A stretch of 41,989 bases of DNA from a virus, in IMG/VR virus record IMGVR_UViG_3300032242_000502, positions 1 through 41,989 of that record. One strand, written 5' to 3'. The translations under genes and the position numbers were made by a program. Shown here one piece after another: positions 39,737 through 41,989 of this stretch. The notes beneath the pieces were generated by a model, which was not told where the DNA came from, did not search any database, and saw only the letters and a program-made list of their open reading frames with translations. Numbering within the stretch: the stretch's first letter is position 1; each line of letters starts with the position of its first letter.

Positions 39737-40773
39737 CACAGGTATTTACCCCGAGTTCTGCCACGCTGCGCAATACCATCACCGCGACTTGCACCGCTTG
39801 GCTTGGACATCTTGGAAGATGCCAGACCGCCTTTGGCCATCTTGACTACGCCGCCGCGTTTCATGGGGTTGCCTGCTTCGTCGTACCCGCGTTGGCCCGC
39901 CATGCTGCGCATTGCAATCGGGTTGCCTGCTTCATCATATCCGGGCATACCGGCATTGGCGCGTGATGCGGCCATTGGAGACCCTTGACGCATCATACGG
40001 GCTTGGGCTTGTGCGTTGTCGCTGGCAGTAGTAGTTCTACGAGGAACATACCCGGCCATGCCTTCTGCGTTGCTGCTGGCTGTTGCGGTTCTGCGTGGTA
40101 CGTAGTTTGCCATACCCGCTGCCGTGCTGCTGGCAACTGGTGCTTGGCCCGGTCGGCGAGGAACGTACTTTTGCATACCTTCTTCAGTGCTGCTAGAAGT
40201 GGCAACGGGGGCTACGCGACGGGGGACGTAATTCTCCATGCCTTCTGCGGAGCTACTAAAAGTAGAACCAACACCGTCGCCTGCTCCGGGAATACGGCGC
40301 GGCACGTAGTTCTGCATGCCTTCTTCAGTGCTGCTAAAAGTGGGGTTAACCGCTGCGGCAGGAGCGCGTCGGGGAACATACGCGGCCATAGCCTCTTCTT
40401 GGTTTCTAAAAGAAGTGCTTGCGTCGTTGGAATCTGCTGCGCGGTTATACCTGCTTGGGCCACCGGTGCTATCCAGTGAACGAGCTGCAACTGCTGTAGC
40501 TTTTTTGCTGGCGTTTTTTGCTACGCTGGGGGTATCATTGTCGTAGATGGGTGCAGCCTTTTGTTTTTGCACGGGGGTGTCGTAGTCGTACGCAGCCTGT
40601 GCTTTTTGCGCAGGAGTGTCGTAGTCGTACACGGCCTGTTCTTTTTGCGTAGGCGCGTCATTGTCGTACACCGGCGATGCTTTGCCGGGGGCAGTCTTAT
40701 TCCCAAACTTGTCATAGGCCATCTTGCCCGCGATGCCGAGGGCTGCAAGGGCTGCTAAATCGCGTGCTTTCAT
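39736..40773 (-). CDS. Repeat-rich basic late protein, 345 aa
   Basis: This protein has four parts: a hydrophobic Ala/Leu N-terminus (MKARDLAALAALGIAGKMAY); about four YDxDxP repeats (residues about 35-82); six EGMxxYVPRR-type repeats (about 128-245); and a basic end MKRGGVVKMAKGGLASSKMS then DGIAQRGRTRGKYL. The end is the ADGxAxRGxTxG-type tag seen in other proteins here. No fold is recognised. It could be an internal or capsid-bound basic protein. Starts after GGGGTAATCC, thirteen bases before the gene above. Confidence 0.75.
   Translation of the reverse strand: MKARDLAALAALGIAGKMAYDKFGNKTAPGKASPVYDNDAPTQKEQAVYDYDTPAQKAQAAYDYDTPVQKQKAAPIYDNDTPSVAKNASKKATAVAARSLDSTGGPSRYNRAADSNDASTSFRNQEEAMAAYVPRRAPAAAVNPTFSSTEEGMQNYVPRRIPGAGDGVGSTFSSSAEGMENYVPRRVAPVATSSSTEEGMQKYVPRRPGQAPVASSTAAGMANYVPRRTATASSNAEGMAGYVPRRTTTASDNAQAQARMMRQGSPMAASRANAGMPGYDEAGNPIAMRSMAGQRGYDEAGNPMKRGGVVKMAKGGLASSKMSKPSGASRGDGIAQRGRTRGKYL
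40038..40392 (-). repeat. Six-copy EGMxxYVPRR coding repeat
   Basis: Six units of variable spacing (about 15-27 residues) each end in YVPRR within the 345-aa protein; a second set (YDYDTP, 13-residue period) lies at 40528-40671. The units are diverged enough to be old, but the core YVPRR is unchanged in all six, so it is under selection, possibly as a binding or cleavage site. Confidence 0.8.
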
Positions 40774-40783
40774 GGATTACCCC

Positions 40784-41176
40784 TTAGCAGGCTTTGCCGC
40801 CCTTGTTCATCTTGATTTGAGTGGCTTTGGTCTTGCCGCGAGAAGCAACACCGTCAGCCGCACGAACAAAACCGCCGGTAGCCATCTTGGTCATACCGCC
40901 TTTTTTCATCATCATTTGCTTCTTGTCCAGTGCCATGTCCGCTTTGGAGCCCTCTTTCATGCCCTTCTTCTCAACGTCTTTGCCGGATTTTTCAAATTTT
41001 GCAAACGGGTTCACACCTTTTGTAGCCATCTCACCACCTCGCTTAAAAGTTTTGCCTTTATCGGCCTTGCTGAAATCTTGTCCCACAGACTGCGGGACTC
41101 CTACTTTCTTGGCAAACGACGGCGAGTGCGCTATCGCTTCCATGAAATTGTGTTGCTTCTTACTCGTGCTTGGCAT
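40784..41176 (-). CDS. Basic late protein, DUF3008-like head
   Basis: It is a 130-residue protein starting MPSTSKKQHNFMEAIAHSPS and then FAKKVGVPQSVGQDFSKADK, a head seen in DUF3008-like phage proteins. The rest is Lys/Met/Gly-rich (DKKQMMMKKGGMTKMATGGF) and carries the tag VRAADGVASRGKTKATQIKM. Start is the ATG in a TGATG overlap with the upstream stop. Basicity and repetition across the operon suggest a virion component. Confidence 0.8.
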   Translation of the reverse strand: MPSTSKKQHNFMEAIAHSPSFAKKVGVPQSVGQDFSKADKGKTFKRGGEMATKGVNPFAKFEKSGKDVEKKGMKEGSKADMALDKKQMMMKKGGMTKMATGGFVRAADGVASRGKTKATQIKMNKGGKAC

Positions 41177-41418
41177 CACTTCCCCGCCTGAATAAGCTGG
41201 TCAATTTTTGCTTCAAGCTTGTTAAAGCGCTGGTCAATGTGGTCAGTAATTCTTTGAACTTCTGATTGAGTAACGTAATCACGGGCAATTTCCTCGCGGG
41301 TTTTGTTGAGCAGTAAGTTAAGCCGAGTCATCTCAGAGAACTTCTCTTTGAGCAAAAACCCGATGACCGCTATAACCATTGTTAGGCCCGAAGACCAAAT
41401 CGTGTTTAGGTTTTCCAT
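41176..41418 (-). CDS. Single-TM protein with coiled-coil tail
   Basis: This 80-residue protein has one transmembrane helix near the N-terminus (IWSSGLTMVIAVIGFLLKEK, about residues 7-26) and a following coiled coil (MTRLNLLLNKTREEIARDYV, then ITDHIDQRFNKLEAKIDQL). The layout resembles small i-spanin-like or membrane-tether proteins, and I have seen it near phage late genes. It is placed away from the lysis cassette, so a spanin role is unproven. Confidence 0.72.
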   Translation of the reverse strand: MENLNTIWSSGLTMVIAVIGFLLKEKFSEMTRLNLLLNKTREEIARDYVTQSEVQRITDHIDQRFNKLEAKIDQLIQAGK

Positions 41419-41673
41419 TTAGCATTTCCACCTTGCAAGTGAAGCCGCCTTGCGGGTAGGCTTTCCGTTTTCGTCTTTCATCGGGCCGGGCATACCAGAC
41501 ATGCGGGCGCAGAACGACTTCTTACGCGGGCCACCTTCGGGCTGTGGGGCCTTGAGATTGCTGCCGGTAGCAGCGTTATACTTGGCACGGCCTTTGGCAG
41601 TCAGGCCCGCCCCTTTGGAGACGGGCAGCTTCTCGCCGCGACCAACTGCAAGGGAGGGGTTTTTCTTAGCCAT
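41419..41673 (-). CDS. DUF6321-like small late protein
   Basis: This 84-residue protein has AGLTAKGRAKYNAATGSNLK and a Cys-bearing KKSFCARMSGMPGPM, ending in KAASLARWKC. The GLTAKGRAxYNxATGSNLKxP pattern followed by KSFCxRMxGM is a recurrent phage family (DUF6321 in my recollection). Very basic; the two Cys may bind metal or form a disulfide. Start overlaps the previous gene by eight bases. Function not known. Confidence 0.82.
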   Translation of the reverse strand: MAKKNPSLAVGRGEKLPVSKGAGLTAKGRAKYNAATGSNLKAPQPEGGPRKKSFCARMSGMPGPMKDENGKPTRKAASLARWKC

Positions 41674-41953
41674 AAGTAACTGCGATTGCGCTTAGGGTCG
41701 TACCTACGGCGTATATGCCGTTTTGGCAGAGAATGCCTTCACCGGGCAGTAATACTTGGAAAGGCTGCACAGCAGTTGAAAACTTAAATTGATACAGGAT
41801 ATTGCCGGTTGTATCCGTGCCATCATAAAGTGTGAATGTTCCGCCGGTTCCATTGCCGATAAAAACAATAGACTTCAACCGAGTTCTGCCGGTGTATAGC
41901 TGTGCAGGCAGTGTTCCTGCATAGGCTGACTTAACGTCATACTGCATTGTCAT
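41666..41953 (-). CDS. Small beta-rich virion protein, 95 aa
   Basis: This protein (MTMQYDVKSAYAGTLPAQLY, then RLKSIVFIGNGTGGTFTLYD) is an all-beta, probably jelly-roll-like fold with a typical phage virion pattern ILYQFKFSTAVQPFQVLLPG. AGGAG precedes the ATG by seven bases. It is the first gene after a terminator, possibly following the capsid gene, so a capsid- or head-decoration role is reasonable. No direct family assignment. Confidence 0.78.
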   Translation of the reverse strand: MTMQYDVKSAYAGTLPAQLYTGRTRLKSIVFIGNGTGGTFTLYDGTDTTGNILYQFKFSTAVQPFQVLLPGEGILCQNGIYAVGTTLSAIAVTYG

Positions 41954-41967
41954 AACTAATCTCCTGT

Positions 41968-41989
41968 AAAACGGGGGCCGAAGCCCCCG
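41968..41989 (-). terminator. Rho-independent terminator with UUCG loop
   Basis: On the - strand CGGGGGC TTCG GCCCCCG is followed by TTTT, a perfect 7-base-pair stem closed by the very stable UUCG tetraloop. It lies just ahead of the 95-aa gene and ends at the window edge. It probably trims transcripts of a highly expressed gene to the right (often the major capsid gene) while letting some readthrough feed the tail genes. Confidence 0.88.

Noticed and set aside
1-41989. tRNA genes
   Set aside because: I saw no cloverleaf with a convincing T-arm (GTTCRANNC) and acceptor stem while reading both strands, though a dedicated scan was not possible.

Overview
This window is most of a tailed bacteriophage genome, almost certainly a short-tailed (podovirus-like) phage of a Gram-negative aquatic bacterium. 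The evidence is a compact replication cassette on the + strand facing a dense late cassette on the - strand, no cellular genes, start/stop overlaps at most junctions, an M15-type endolysin next to a 3-TM holin-like protein, P22 gp4/T7 gp11-like adaptor proteins and a T7 gp12/P22 gp10-like nozzle with no tape-measure or sheath gene, and a predicted outer-membrane lipoprotein. No integrase, tRNA, rRNA, CRISPR or insertion sequence is visible. Host and taxonomy are inference; many gene types resemble those of uncultured freshwater phages.

Region 1 (1-12372, + strand) is early/replication: small coupled genes (one DUF3310, one HTH-like), a VRR-NUC nuclease, a family A DNA polymerase with a Leu at the 'position 762' site, an HExxH protein, a Cas4/RecB-like PD-(D/E)XK nuclease with four Cys, a small HNH protein, an SNF2-type helicase, a conserved phage protein, a candidate ssDNA-binding protein with an acidic tail, a lipoprotein plus membrane microprotein, an HTH regulator, and a 983-aa primase-helicase. 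Two intergenic stretches (1113-1280 and 8077-8163) hold G/C-stem structures ending in the same ACCTATTTTT sequence and look like a repeated RNA regulatory element.

Region 2 (12353-41989, - strand, transcribed right to left) is late/virion. A rho-independent terminator closes the right end, so the capsid, portal and terminase genes probably lie beyond the window. Then follow small basic virion proteins with recurrent x-x-GG-hydrophobic and ADGxAxRGxT motifs, a Zn-ribbon protein, two adaptor-like proteins, a duplicated accessory pair (138 and 161 aa), two repeat-built fibers (396 and 937 aa), fiber-associated small genes, the lysis cassette, the nozzle, and finally four large internal proteins ending with a 2978-residue polyvalent protein (coiled coils, an HExxxH motif, an ADP-ribosyltransferase-like domain and an LPD38-like domain). 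The two transcription units converge and overlap by 20 bases at 12353-12372.

Functionally, the left arm would copy the genome with a self-contained polymerase, primase-helicase, SNF2 helicase and SSB set. The right arm would build the tail and the ejected proteins. No RNA polymerase gene is present here, so late transcription probably uses host polymerase or a factor outside the window. The most interesting points are the repeated intergenic RNA-like element, the AT-rich insertion inside the ART domain of the giant protein, the peptide tag shared by at least six late proteins, and a possible membrane/superinfection-exclusion island at 8077-9233.
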